A stretch of DNA of 64,000 nucleotides from Photobacterium sp. GB-56 (GCF_003026105.1 NZ_PYNW01000019.1:1-64000), one strand, 5' to 3'; counted from the stretch's first letter, positions 20,927-29,403 are shown. The notes: generated by a model not told the origin, from the letters alone. Program-made: numbers and translations.

Positions 20927-21199
20927 ATGAACAAGACCCAACTGATTGACCTGATCGCAGAAAAAGCGGATCTATCTAAAGCACAAGCAAAAGCAGCTTT
21001 GGAATCTACTCTTGACGGCATTACTGATGCGCTAAAAGACGGTGACCAGGTTCAACTAATTGGCTTTGGTACATTTAAAGTAAACCATCGTGCAGCTCGC
21101 ACTGGCCGTAACCCACAAACTGGTGCTGAAATTCAAATTGCTGCAGCTAACGTTCCTGCGTTTGTTGCTGGTAAAGCACTAAAAGATGCATTGAAGTAA
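20927..21199 (+). CDS. hupA: DNA-binding protein HU-alpha
   Basis: Nucleoid protein that bends and constrains DNA without sequence specificity. The 90 aa equal E. coli HU-alpha. It begins [18 protein letters not shown], and the DNA-gripping beta arm contains [13 protein letters not shown] with the intercalating proline. It is upstream of the yjaH-like gene and near purD-purH, the usual order. GAAGGGAA precedes the start. Confidence 0.98.
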   Translation: MNKTQLIDLIAEKADLSKAQAKAALESTLDGITDALKDGDQVQLIGFGTFKVNHRAARTGRNPQTGAEIQIAAANVPAFVAGKALKDALK

Positions 21200-21206
21200 T
21201 TGTGAT

Positions 21207-21243
21207 ACCGCCAGAATGAATTATTCATCTGGCGGTTTTTTTA
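21207..21243 (+). terminator. Terminator after hupA
   Basis: ACCGCCAGA (21207-21215) pairs with TCTGGCGGT (21228-21236), with an inner TGAA/TTCA extension, followed by T7. The T run abuts the ATG of the next gene at 21243. Confidence 0.9.
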
Positions 21244-21929
21244 TGTCTAAAATTTCATTTCTCTTTTCTTTTCTTCTTCCTCTCATTCTCACTGGATGTG
21301 TTGCAGGAAACCTTGCTGATAACACCGCATTGCCGATCACTAGAGTGAATGTTGCTGAGCAAAAAGTAGATGGTACATATATCTATTGGTATTTATCCCG
21401 TCAGAATGCTCCAGAGCGGCTAGGAGAGCGTGTGTACAGTACTAAGCAAGGTGATTATCAAAGTGATTACCAATGGCAGTCAGGTAAGCTTAAAACGCTG
21501 TTACAACAGGGTGAGCGGTTAATCGATGGACAGCAAGTCCCCTTTGAATTACAACTTCGCTTCGATAGCCAAGGCGTCGCAGTTTATCAACGCTATAAAG
21601 AAGATGGGCATATCTTACCGTTAACGACAAATGAAATAACGGAGCTCAAACAGCACAGCGAATATTTAGTCCATCGGATTGAACGACTAAAAAGATCAAA
21701 ACAGTATTTTGAGCAAGGCTATAGACAGCAACAACAGCAGATCTCTTGTCAAACTCAACAGCCGATCACGATTGATGATCCTAATGTATTATCCGCATTT
21801 TCCCCATCGGGATATTGGACGGCTATTGGCGAGCAGAAAAACGGTAGGTTAAGAATTCATAAGTTGTTATCGGGTGTGGTGAGTGAGACTTGTTTACAAG
21901 CACCGACACTGATTGATACGAAGCAATAA
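21243..21929 (+). CDS. yjaH: DUF1481-type lipoprotein (YjaH-like)
   Basis: The 228-aa protein begins with a lipoprotein signal peptide: MSKISFLFSF, a hydrophobic core and lipobox LTGC, so it should be lipid-anchored facing the periplasm. The remainder is hydrophilic, and the position directly after hupA matches E. coli yjaH (DUF1481), whose function is unknown. The ATG at 21243 is chosen for the signal peptide; an in-frame ATG at 21216 would place nine odd residues before it. The start lies at the end of the hupA terminator. Confidence 0.75.
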   Translation: MSKISFLFSFLLPLILTGCVAGNLADNTALPITRVNVAEQKVDGTYIYWYLSRQNAPERLGERVYSTKQGDYQSDYQWQSGKLKTLLQQGERLIDGQQVPFELQLRFDSQGVAVYQRYKEDGHILPLTTNEITELKQHSEYLVHRIERLKRSKQYFEQGYRQQQQQISCQTQQPITIDDPNVLSAFSPSGYWTAIGEQKNGRLRIHKLLSGVVSETCLQAPTLIDTKQ

Positions 21930-21951
21930 ATGCTTGCAAAAAAAAGACAAT

Positions 21952-21980
21952 AAAAAACGCGCTGATTAAGCGCGTTTTTT
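21952..21980. terminator. Bidirectional terminator between yjaH and purD
   Basis: AAAAAACGCGCT and AGCGCGTTTTTT pair around the loop GATTA. The flanking genes converge. Confidence 0.94.
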
Positions 21981-21999
21981 AACTTAGGGAGAATGCGTT

Positions 22000-23289
22000 T
22001 TATTGCTGTTGCTCACGAGCTATAGCGCGATAACCAATATCGTCACGATGGAACATGCCATCCCACGAAATTTGTTTTGCCAACGTATAAGCACGCTGTT
22101 GTGCTTCTAAGACAGTATCGCCCATCGCGGTTGCACACAGCACACGACCACCGTTAGTGACGATATCGCCTTGATTATTCGTTGTGCCGGCGTGGAAGAC
22201 TTTCTCGCCAGCCACTTCTTGTTGCGGCAAGCCTGAAATCACATCACCCTTGTTGTAGCTTGCTGGATAGCCGCCAGCGGCTAAAACAACACCGATAGAA
22301 GCGCGTGGATCCCATTTCGATTCTACGGTATCTAGCTTGCCATCAATCGCTGCTAAACATAGCTCAACCAAATCAGACTGCATACGTAACATGATAGGTT
22401 GAGTTTCCGGATCACCAAAGCGACAGTTGTATTCGATCACTTTTGGGGTGCCATCGCTCATGATCATCAAGCCAGCATAAAGGAAACCTGTATAAGGTGC
22501 GCCTTCTGCGGCCATCCCTTCAACCGTTGGGTAGATCACTTCTTTCATCACGCGGTCATGGATATCTTGTGTTACAACAGGGGCTGGTGAATAAGCGCCC
22601 ATGCCACCCGTGTTAGGGCCAGTATCGCCATTTCCAACACGTTTATGATCTTGGCTGGTGGCCATAGGTAGAACGTTTTTACCGTCTACCATTACGATGA
22701 AACTGGCTTCTTCACCATCTAAGAACTCTTCGATAACTACGCGGTGTCCGGCTTCACCAAATGCATTGCCAGCGAGCATATCGCGTACGGCATCTTCGGC
22801 TTCTTGCTCTGTCATTGCGACAATCACGCCTTTACCTGCTGCTAAGCCATCCGCTTTTACTACAATCGGTGCGCCTTTTTGCTTTAAGTAAGCAAGAGCG
22901 GGGTCGATTTCAGTAAAGTTTTGATATTCCGCCGTTGGAATATTGTGGCGAGCAAGGAAGTCTTTAGTGAAAGCTTTAGAGCCTTCAAGTTGTGCTGCGG
23001 CTTCTGTTGGACCAAAGATGGGCAGTTTAGCTGCGCGGAACGCATCAACCACACCAATAACTAGTGGCGCTTCTGGGCCGACAATGGTTAAACCAATTTG
23101 ATTATTTTGCGCAAATTCAACTAATGCTGCGATGTCTTCAACACCAATCTCAACATTTTCCAGTTTAGGTTCAAGTACTGTTCCTGCATTACCAGGAGCA
23201 ATAAATACCGTTTCTACTTGTGGGTTTTGTGCAACTTTCCAGCCTAATGCGTGTTCACGGCCGCCGTTACCAATGATCAGTACTTTCAT
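22000..23289 (-). CDS. purD: Phosphoribosylamine-glycine ligase (GAR synthetase)
   Basis: Second step of purine synthesis: ATP-dependent joining of glycine to phosphoribosylamine. The 429-aa protein begins MKVLIIGNGGREHALGWK and has the ATP-grasp core with KADGLAAGKGV and GDPETQPIM signatures. It is downstream of purH in the same direction with a 105-base gap holding a hairpin, so expression probably depends on the purH promoter. Confidence 0.98.
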   Translation of the reverse strand: MKVLIIGNGGREHALGWKVAQNPQVETVFIAPGNAGTVLEPKLENVEIGVEDIAALVEFAQNNQIGLTIVGPEAPLVIGVVDAFRAAKLPIFGPTEAAAQLEGSKAFTKDFLARHNIPTAEYQNFTEIDPALAYLKQKGAPIVVKADGLAAGKGVIVAMTEQEAEDAVRDMLAGNAFGEAGHRVVIEEFLDGEEASFIVMVDGKNVLPMATSQDHKRVGNGDTGPNTGGMGAYSPAPVVTQDIHDRVMKEVIYPTVEGMAAEGAPYTGFLYAGLMIMSDGTPKVIEYNCRFGDPETQPIMLRMQSDLVELCLAAIDGKLDTVESKWDPRASIGVVLAAGGYPASYNKGDVISGLPQQEVAGEKVFHAGTTNNQGDIVTNGGRVLCATAMGDTVLEAQQRAYTLAKQISWDGMFHRDDIGYRAIAREQQQ

Positions 23290-23321
23290 CGTTAATCCTT
23301 ATTGCTTCGCGCTAAATACTT

Positions 23322-23353
23322 AAAAATCTCTGCTCTTTAAAAAAGAGCAGAGA
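23322..23353 (-). terminator. Terminator-like hairpin between purH and purD
   Basis: On the minus strand a 12-bp stem (TCTCTGCTCTTT / AAAGAGCAGAGA, plus-strand arms 23327-23338 and 23342-23353) is followed by TTTTTAAG. It is placed inside the purHD operon, so it may lower purD expression or protect the upstream mRNA end. Confidence 0.65.
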
Positions 23354-23394
23354 CTAAATCGATAGTTTTATTCACTTAAGTTTGTGATGACAAC

Positions 23395-24987
23395 TTAGTG
23401 GCGGAAGTGGCGCATACCGGTAAATACCATCGCCATACCATGCTCGTCAGCAGCAGCAATGACTTCATCATCACGCATTGAACCACCCGGTTGGATAACA
23501 CAAGTAATGCCTGCTTCTGCTGCGGCATCAATACCATCACGGAACGGGAAGAATGCATCTGATGCCATTACGCTACCCGCGACTTCTAGGTTTTCGTCAG
23601 CGGCTTTGATACCTGCAATTTTGGCAGAATAAACGCGGCTCATTTGGCCTGCACCAACACCTATGGTCATATTGCCTTTTGCATACACAATCGCGTTTGA
23701 TTTCACGTATTTCGCTACTTTCCAGCAAAATAGTGCATCACGCAGTTCGTCTGTGGTTGGTTGACGTTTAGTGACAACGGTTAAATCATCAACCGATACC
23801 ATACCTTGGTCACGGTCTTGAACCAATAAACCACCATTTACACGCTTAACGTCAAAACCCGTGGTTTTGGTTGTCCATTCGCCACACTCAAGAAGACGTA
23901 AGTTTTTCTTGGTTGCAACAACGGCTGCCGCCTCTGCTGATACTTTCGGCGCGATAATAACTTCTACAAATTGACGATCAACAATCGCTTGTGCAGTTGC
24001 TGCATCTAATTCACCGTTGAACGCAATAATGCCGCCAAATGCTGAGGTAGGGTCAGTTTTGTAAGCGCGATCGTAAGCTTCAAGTAAATTGTCCCCGAGT
24101 GCGACACCACATGGGTTAGCATGTTTTACAATCACACAAGCGGGTAAATCGAATTCTTTCACACACTCAAGTGCTGCATCTGTATCGGCGATGTTGTTGT
24201 ATGATAGCGCCTTACCTTGAAGTTGCGTTGCCGTTGCGACAGAAGCTTCTTGTGGGTTGGCTTCAACATAGAATGCTGCTGCTTGGTGGCTGTTTTCACC
24301 ATAGCGCATGTCTTGTTTTTTCTCGAATTGCTGATTGAAAGTGCGTGGAAACTTCGATTCCTCGTCACCTTCTTTGTTGTCGCCGTAAGATGGCACCATA
24401 GTACCAAAGTAGTTGGCGATCATACCGTCGTAAGCTGCAGTATGTTCAAAAGCTGAGATAGCTAAATCGAAACGTGTTGCCTGAGTTAGTGAGCCATTGT
24501 TGGTGCTAATTTCTGTTAGTACGCGGTCGTAATCGTGCGCATTAACGACAATCGCTACATCTTTATGGTTTTTTGCTGCAGAGCGAACCATTGTTGGACC
24601 ACCGATGTCGATGTTCTCAACTGCGTCGGCGAGCGTACAACCGGCTTTGGCAACAGTCTCAGCAAAAGGATAAAGGTTAACAACAACCATATCGATAGGG
24701 TTAATACCGTGCTTTTCCATTACTTCGTCGTCAGTACCACGACGGCCTAGTACGCCACCGTGAACTTTTGGGTGAAGGGTTTTTACACGGCCATCCATCA
24801 TTTCTGGGAAACCGGTGTAATCAGAAACTTCAGTGACTTGAATGTTTTTCTCGGCAAGTAAACGAGCGGTACCGCCTGTCGATAAGATTTCTACGCCGCG
24901 ATTGGCAAGAGCCTGTGCGAATTCCACAATACCTGTTTTGTCTGATACGCTGATCAGTGCACGGCGAATAGGACGAGCGTTTTCCAT
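23395..24987 (-). CDS. purH: Bifunctional AICAR transformylase / IMP cyclohydrolase
   Basis: Last two steps of IMP synthesis. The N-terminal cyclohydrolase (MGS-like fold) begins [20 protein letters not shown] with STGGTARLL. The C-terminal AICAR formyltransferase part contains the KHANPCG motif. It ends MRHFRH. At 530 aa it matches E. coli (529). It is the first gene of a purH-purD unit with a PurR box in the promoter. Confidence 0.98.
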   Translation of the reverse strand: MENARPIRRALISVSDKTGIVEFAQALANRGVEILSTGGTARLLAEKNIQVTEVSDYTGFPEMMDGRVKTLHPKVHGGVLGRRGTDDEVMEKHGINPIDMVVVNLYPFAETVAKAGCTLADAVENIDIGGPTMVRSAAKNHKDVAIVVNAHDYDRVLTEISTNNGSLTQATRFDLAISAFEHTAAYDGMIANYFGTMVPSYGDNKEGDEESKFPRTFNQQFEKKQDMRYGENSHQAAAFYVEANPQEASVATATQLQGKALSYNNIADTDAALECVKEFDLPACVIVKHANPCGVALGDNLLEAYDRAYKTDPTSAFGGIIAFNGELDAATAQAIVDRQFVEVIIAPKVSAEAAAVVATKKNLRLLECGEWTTKTTGFDVKRVNGGLLVQDRDQGMVSVDDLTVVTKRQPTTDELRDALFCWKVAKYVKSNAIVYAKGNMTIGVGAGQMSRVYSAKIAGIKAADENLEVAGSVMASDAFFPFRDGIDAAAEAGITCVIQPGGSMRDDEVIAAADEHGMAMVFTGMRHFRH

Positions 24988-25021
24988 GGCTACTATCTCT
25001 TTTAATTACACGGTGAATAGA

Positions 25022-25071
25022 ATATTTCCCAAGACCAAGCCCATTTGGTGTGAATTGGTTTTGGGAAATAT
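25022..25071 (-). promoter_or_regulatory. Large stem-loop in the purH 5' leader
   Basis: Arms 25022-25036 (ATATTTCCCAAGACC) and 25057-25071 (GGTTTTGGGAAATAT) are complementary over 15 bp with one wobble and enclose a 20-base loop. It lies 34 bases upstream of the purH start, inside the predicted transcript. Confidence 0.6.
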
Positions 25072-25155
25072 CCTGATTCTCATCACATCAACAATGTTTG
25101 GGTGATGACAATAGTGATTTATCAATAATGGTCATTTGTGTGTAATGTGACCATT

Positions 25156-25183
25156 ATTTTACATGAATAGGAAGATTACGCAA
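25156..25183 (-). promoter_or_regulatory. purH promoter
   Basis: Read on the minus strand, TTGCGT (complement of 25178-25183) and TAAAAT (complement of 25156-25161) are 16 bases apart. The -35 lies inside the PurR box. Confidence 0.65.
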
Positions 25184-25193
25184 ACGTTTGCTT
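25178..25193. promoter_or_regulatory. PurR operator
   Basis: ACGCAAACGTTTGCTT matches the PurR box ANGCAANCGNTTNCNT nearly perfectly. It covers the -35 of the purH promoter, so PurR with hypoxanthine or guanine should repress purHD. It also lies only about 31 bases ahead of zntR on the other strand. Confidence 0.88.
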
Positions 25194-25223
25194 TTTTGGG
25201 CGTCTTTAGGAGAAATGAGCAAG

Positions 25224-25691
25224 ATGGCGATGTATTTGATTGGTCAATTAGCAAAGTTATGTCAGGTCAGTAGCGATACATTACGGTTTTACGAAAAAAA
25301 TGATTTGCTCCAGCCTGCAGGCCGAAGCGACAGTGGTTATCGTTTATATAGTGATGATAATTTATCGCGAGTTAAATTTATCTTACGGGCCAAAGCTATT
25401 GGCTTAAGTTTGGAAGAAATTCGTGAGCTATTAGATATCCGACTGGAAGCTAGTCAACATAGTTGTGCGGAAGTAAAAGCGATCACCCAAGCTAAGCTTG
25501 ACGAAGTGGATATGAAAATAAAGGAACTCTCGCGTATTCGACGCGCGTTAAAAAAGATCAATGATGCGTGTTGTGGCCATGTGGATGATGATGCGAGCCA
25601 TTGCTCAATCCTTGAGGCCTTGAACGATAGCTGTGATACGCCAGATCCTATCGGTGACACCAAGTCATGTTGTTCAAGGCACAAGAAATAG
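25224..25691 (+). CDS. zntR: Zn-responsive MerR-family regulator ZntR
   Basis: The MerR-type winged HTH begins MYLIGQLAKLCQVSSDTLRF, followed by a dimerisation helix and the metal loop. Metal ligands match ZntR: Cys in HSCAEVK, ACCGH, and HCSILEAL. In E. coli ZntR activates the zinc exporter gene zntA. ATG at 25224 is chosen, 11 bases after AGGAG; ATGs at 25215 and 25230 are alternatives. The C-terminal tail carries extra Cys/His (CDTP...SCCSRHKK) beyond what I recall of E. coli ZntR. It overlaps the purH promoter region upstream. Confidence 0.85.
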   Translation: MAMYLIGQLAKLCQVSSDTLRFYEKNDLLQPAGRSDSGYRLYSDDNLSRVKFILRAKAIGLSLEEIRELLDIRLEASQHSCAEVKAITQAKLDEVDMKIKELSRIRRALKKINDACCGHVDDDASHCSILEALNDSCDTPDPIGDTKSCCSRHKK

Positions 25692-25701
25692 AACGTATAA
25701 A

Positions 25702-25905
25702 TTAATCGCTGGTGGCTTCTTTTGCATTTTGGATCGCATCTTTTGTGGTATCACGGAAAAAGTGTCCCGTTGCTTTGGTTGCATCACGGGTCGCGTGACC
25801 AATCTCAGTGAAGCCATCTTTAATATTTTGTTTATCGCTACTGCTACAACCAACTAATGGTAACGAAGCGAGCAGTAGTACCGCTAAAACATGTTTATTT
25901 AACAT
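25702..25905 (-). CDS. Small hypothetical lipoprotein
   Basis: A 67-aa protein with a clear lipoprotein signal: MLNKHVLAVLLLASLPLVGC. The mature part (about 48 aa) is a single polar, likely amphipathic helix with repeated DATK-like steps. It converges with zntR, 10 bases apart. Function is unknown; small entericidin-like or stress lipoproteins look similar but no family can be assigned. Confidence 0.65.
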   Translation of the reverse strand: MLNKHVLAVLLLASLPLVGCSSSDKQNIKDGFTEIGHATRDATKATGHFFRDTTKDAIQNAKEATSD

Positions 25906-26086
25906 CTGAGATCCCTTGATAAAATTTCAAAGACTAGTGTAGCGTTTTTTTATCATGAACCAAGTTAAATTCATGTCATGAATATCGTGATTAGCGTCAT
26001 TATATTTCATTAGGGCATTGTGAAATTTTGTGATAATTTCCAGTCAAAAGCGTATCGCTAATACGAATTAAAGATAAGGAAAATCG

Positions 26087-26368
26087 ATGTTAAAAGTAAA
26101 TGAATATTTTGATAGCCAAGTAAAATCAATTGGCTTTGAATCTTCGGGTGATCATGTCAGTGTTGGCGTAATGGCACCTGGCGAATATACTTTTGGTACT
26201 GTAGCACCTGAGCGTATGACGGTGGTTAAAGGTGCATTAACTGTAAAACTACCAGGCCATGTTGACTGGGAAACTTACAACGCAGGCGATAACTTTGAAG
26301 TTCCAGGTGACAGTTCATTTAATGTGAAAGTATTGGTTACTACTGCTTATCTTTGTGATTACTTATAA
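26087..26368 (+). CDS. ppnP: Pyrimidine/purine nucleoside phosphorylase PpnP
   Basis: A small cupin-fold enzyme of the YaiE/DUF1255 family that phosphorolyses several nucleosides. At 93 aa it is one shorter than E. coli. It begins [18 protein letters not shown] and carries the family pattern [31 protein letters not shown] and the ending TTAYLCDYL. It is a single gene with ATAAGGAAAA before the start and a terminator after it. Confidence 0.93.
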   Translation: MLKVNEYFDSQVKSIGFESSGDHVSVGVMAPGEYTFGTVAPERMTVVKGALTVKLPGHVDWETYNAGDNFEVPGDSSFNVKVLVTTAYLCDYL

Positions 26369-26390
26369 TTTTAAATTATAGTGATTATCT

Positions 26391-26418
26391 AAAAGCTTCA
26401 CTTCGGTGGAGCTTTTTT
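26391..26418 (+). terminator. Terminator after ppnP
   Basis: AAAAGCTTCAC / GTGGAGCTTTT with a UUCG loop, then TTTTTT. Confidence 0.92.
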
Positions 26419-26439
26419 GTTCGCCGCTGTTTGATATCT

Positions 26440-27465
26440 CTATGCCGATCCTCGTTCAATTAATTGTGGCGGTAAAATAAACTGTTGTGCCGTTTCATTA
26501 TGAACCGTCATTTTTGCGAGTAACCGTTGTCCTGCAAGTTGACCCATTTGTCGCGTAGGAGAGCTGATCATGGTTAGGCTTGGCTGAGTTAAAGCCGCTT
26601 CAGGGGTATCATCAAACCCAATTAAGCCGATTTGTTGACCAATATAGTTATCTTTTCCGACACTTTTCCCTACCCGTTGAATACCATACATCGCCCCTAA
26701 TGCAATGGCTGGTCGGTGGCATAATAGCGCGGTAATTTTAGGATGCTGAGTTAGCAGTTGTTGAACATGATCCGCGGCTTGGCACTGGTTATTCTGAGCT
26801 TCAATTATCCATTCATTTTTAAACGGTAAGCCATATTGCATTAATGTCGTGCCATAGCCGCCAATTCGCTCAGCACGGGTGAGTGAGTCACTGCTGCCAC
26901 CAATATACGCAATATGACGATGACCTTGTTGGATCAAGTGCTGAGTTGCAAGGATTGCGGCTTGATGATTATCAGGCCCAATATAATCGACCTCATTATT
27001 CACGGCGGAGCGGGCCAAGCAAACCGCAGGAATATTGGCTTGTTTTGCCATTTCGAGTACTTGGTTGGTTGCTTCTCTTACCGGGCTAAATGCAATACCT
27101 GCGACACCTTGTTGGATCATCGATTGGACACATTGGATTAATTTGTCTGCTTGATGGTTGGACTGAGCAAGAAATAACATATGGTCATGTTGTTCAAGCT
27201 CATCGCTTAACCCTGCCGTGACTTCGGTATAAAAGGGATCTGTAATATCCGCTAAGATCCAGCCGATCAAATTTGAGTGATTGGATCGTAAATTCGCTGC
27301 GGCGTTATTGCGAACATAGCCTAAGGCTTCAACTGCTTGATTGACCTTATCGATTGTCGCTTTTGATATACGGCCTTTATTGCCCAGCACCAAAGAAACA
27401 GTAGAAACGGAGACGCCGGCATAGTCGGCAACATCGGTGATCTTTACTTTGCTTGATTTAGCCAT
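26440..27465 (-). CDS. malI: LacI-family repressor MalI
   Basis: The N-terminal LacI HTH reads KITDVADYAGVSVSTVSLVL, followed by the hinge and a periplasmic-binding-like effector domain. Sequence features shared with E. coli MalI include VSTVSLVLGNKGRIS, DPFYTEVTAGLSDELE and SLTRAERIGGYGTTL. It is divergent from malX-malY, and three copies of the MalI operator lie between. The ATG at 27465 (MAKSSKVKI, 341 aa) is chosen; a TTG at 27498 would add 11 residues. MalI represses malXY and itself in E. coli; the inducer is not known. Confidence 0.9.
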   Translation of the reverse strand: MAKSSKVKITDVADYAGVSVSTVSLVLGNKGRISKATIDKVNQAVEALGYVRNNAAANLRSNHSNLIGWILADITDPFYTEVTAGLSDELEQHDHMLFLAQSNHQADKLIQCVQSMIQQGVAGIAFSPVREATNQVLEMAKQANIPAVCLARSAVNNEVDYIGPDNHQAAILATQHLIQQGHRHIAYIGGSSDSLTRAERIGGYGTTLMQYGLPFKNEWIIEAQNNQCQAADHVQQLLTQHPKITALLCHRPAIALGAMYGIQRVGKSVGKDNYIGQQIGLIGFDDTPEAALTQPSLTMISSPTRQMGQLAGQRLLAKMTVHNETAQQFILPPQLIERGSA

Positions 27466-27498
27466 TAGATAGTTAATTACCCTGTATTTATCTATCAA

Positions 27499-27514
27499 TA
27501 TAAAACGTTATATC
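27499..27514. promoter_or_regulatory. MalI operator, copy 1 (near malI)
   Basis: TATAAAACGTTATATC matches GATAAAACGTTTTATC at 14 of 16 positions and lies 34 bases before the malI start. It suggests autorepression. Confidence 0.65.
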
Positions 27515-27600
27515 TATAATCCGAATATTAACAGGATCACAGTTTTTAATATGTGTTATGGCGCGAGATATGTTCCGTGATCTCGATGCCGATAAAAGTT

Positions 27601-27616
27601 GATAAAACGTTTTATC
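27601..27616. promoter_or_regulatory. MalI operator, copy 2 (perfect palindrome)
   Basis: GATAAAACGTTTTATC is a perfect 16-bp palindrome, identical to the E. coli MalI operator as I recall it. Confidence 0.88.
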
Positions 27617-27685
27617 ATTTATTTCGTAATTCAGCAAAAGCGTTGGCAGAAGTTTTGAGCTCATCTTCGTCGACGTTTTTTTTCA

Positions 27686-27715
27686 ACAAAGTGATAAAAC
27701 GTTTTACCACTTTGT
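27686..27715. promoter_or_regulatory. MalI operator, copy 3, inside a 30-bp palindrome
   Basis: GATAAAACGTTTTACC (27693-27708) matches the operator at 15 of 16 positions. It is extended on both sides by ACAAAGT and ACTTTGT, making a 30-bp inverted repeat followed by TTTTG. It ends 36 bases before malX and could also fold as a hairpin in the malX leader RNA. Confidence 0.75.
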
Positions 27716-27751
27716 TTTTGACGAAGATAAAACAGTGATCAGGTGACAATG

Positions 27752-29332
27752 ATGTCTAAATCTGCAAATAAAACAACGCTATGGGAATTTTTCCAAAGCT
27801 TAGGTAAAACGTTTATGTTGCCAGTGGCACTTTTGGCGTTTTCCGGTATTTTACTGGGTATTGGTAGCTCGTTATCAAGTGCTGCAGTAAAAGAAAGTAT
27901 GCCTTTTCTTGATAATACCGTACTGCAATTGCTGTTCATGTGGATGACCAAAGTTGGTTTGGTTGCATTTATCTATTTACCTATCATGTTTGCCGTAGCC
28001 ATTCCTCTTGGCCTTGCTCGTGAAGAAAAAGGTGTTGCCGCGTTTGCAGGTTTTGTTGGTTACGCAGCACTTAACTTATCGATTAATTTTTACCTAACAG
28101 TGGCTGGCGTATTAGGCAATGCGACCGAAGAAAAAGCCTACGGTGTGAAGTCTGTTTTAGGCATAGAGTCGATTGATACTGGCATTTTAGGCGCGGTGAT
28201 CGTCGGTATTATTGTGGCGAAACTGCATGCACGTTTCTATACCTACAAAATGCCTGATGCATTAGCTTTCTTTGGTGGCGCGCGTTTTGTTCCGATTATC
28301 TCAACCTTAACGCTAGGTGTGGTTGGTCTATTAGTACCGCTAGTATGGCCTTACTTTGCTATGGGTATTAATGGTATTGGTAGCTTAATCTCTCACTCAG
28401 GCCCATTTGGTCCATTCCTTTTCGGTACCGGTGAGCGCTTGTTATTGCCATTTGGCTTACACCACATTCTTGTTGCATTGGTGCGTTTTACGGAAGCGGG
28501 TGGCACGATGGATGTGTGTGGTAACACGGTAAGTGGCGCATTAAATATTTTCTATGCAGAGCTTTCTTGCTCAACAACTAATGGCTTCTCTAACTCGGCA
28601 ACATCATTCTTGTCGCAAGGTAAAATGCCAGCTTTCCTTGGTGGATTACCCGGTGCTGCTCTTGCGATGTACCACTGTGCTCGCGTTGAAAATCGCAGCA
28701 AAGTAAAAGCGTTATTGTTATCAGGTGTGGTTGCGTGTGTGATTGGTGGTATCACAGAGCCATTAGAATTCTTATTCCTGTTCGTTGCACCAGCACTGTA
28801 CTTTGTTCATGCTATTTTAACGGGTGTTGGCTTTATGGCGATGCACCTATTAGGCGTAACGATTGGTAATACTGATGGCAACATTATCGACTTTTTGATT
28901 TTCGGTGTACTTCAAGGTACGGCAACGAAATGGTACTTAGTACCTCTTGTTGCTGCAGTATGGTTTGTGATGTATTACAGCGTATTCCGCTTTGTGATCA
29001 CTCGCTTTAATTTAAAAACTCCAGGCCGTGAAGTGGCTGATGTAAAAGATGAGTTAGCCTTTGCGGAAACGGGTGAGAAAACGACGGGTTACAAAGGTAA
29101 TATTATTTTAGAAGCACTGGGTGGTGCTGCAAACATTACGTCACTGGATAACTGTATTACTCGTTTACGTTTATCGGTTAATGATATGAGTTTAGTGAAT
29201 GACGCCGTACTCAAAGCTAACGGTGCGTTGGGGGTCGTTAAGCTTGACGATCATAACTTACAAGTCGTGATTGGGCCTCAGGTGCATATGGTCAAAAATG
29301 AAATGCAGGGCTTAATGCCAGCGACGGCATAA
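27752..29332 (+). CDS. malX: PTS glucose/maltose-type enzyme IICB (MalX)
   Basis: Sugar-transporting PTS permease. The IIC membrane domain spans about residues 1-400, with the GERLLLPFGLHHILV and GNTDGNIIDFLIFG family motifs. The cytosolic IIB domain has phospho-accepting C468 in DNCITRLRL. The ATG at 27752 follows AGGTG by 6 bases (526 aa; E. coli MalX 530). There is no linked IIA, so it should use the general glucose IIA, as E. coli MalX does. It lies downstream of MalI operators and in front of malY. The natural substrate is uncertain. Confidence 0.92.
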   Translation: MSKSANKTTLWEFFQSLGKTFMLPVALLAFSGILLGIGSSLSSAAVKESMPFLDNTVLQLLFMWMTKVGLVAFIYLPIMFAVAIPLGLAREEKGVAAFAGFVGYAALNLSINFYLTVAGVLGNATEEKAYGVKSVLGIESIDTGILGAVIVGIIVAKLHARFYTYKMPDALAFFGGARFVPIISTLTLGVVGLLVPLVWPYFAMGINGIGSLISHSGPFGPFLFGTGERLLLPFGLHHILVALVRFTEAGGTMDVCGNTVSGALNIFYAELSCSTTNGFSNSATSFLSQGKMPAFLGGLPGAALAMYHCARVENRSKVKALLLSGVVACVIGGITEPLEFLFLFVAPALYFVHAILTGVGFMAMHLLGVTIGNTDGNIIDFLIFGVLQGTATKWYLVPLVAAVWFVMYYSVFRFVITRFNLKTPGREVADVKDELAFAETGEKTTGYKGNIILEALGGAANITSLDNCITRLRLSVNDMSLVNDAVLKANGALGVVKLDDHNLQVVIGPQVHMVKNEMQGLMPATA

Positions 29333-29339
29333 TATGATT

Positions 29340-29364
29340 GCGGAGCCTAGTGCTCCGCTTTTTT
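29340..29364 (+). terminator. Terminator between malX and malY
   Basis: GCGGAGC / GCTCCGC stem (loop CTAGT) followed by TTTTTT, 7 bases after the malX stop and 39 before the malY start. It is an intra-operon position, so it may lower malY expression. Confidence 0.8.
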
Positions 29365-29403
29365 GTTTTGGATAACTGTTTTTGCTTGTTGCAAGAGGTT
29401 GAT

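Noticed and set aside
27686-27719. 30-bp palindrome before malX read as a plain terminator
   Set aside because: Its centre is a MalI operator, it sits directly before malX in the direction of transcription, and the following T stretch is interrupted; an operator role explains it better.
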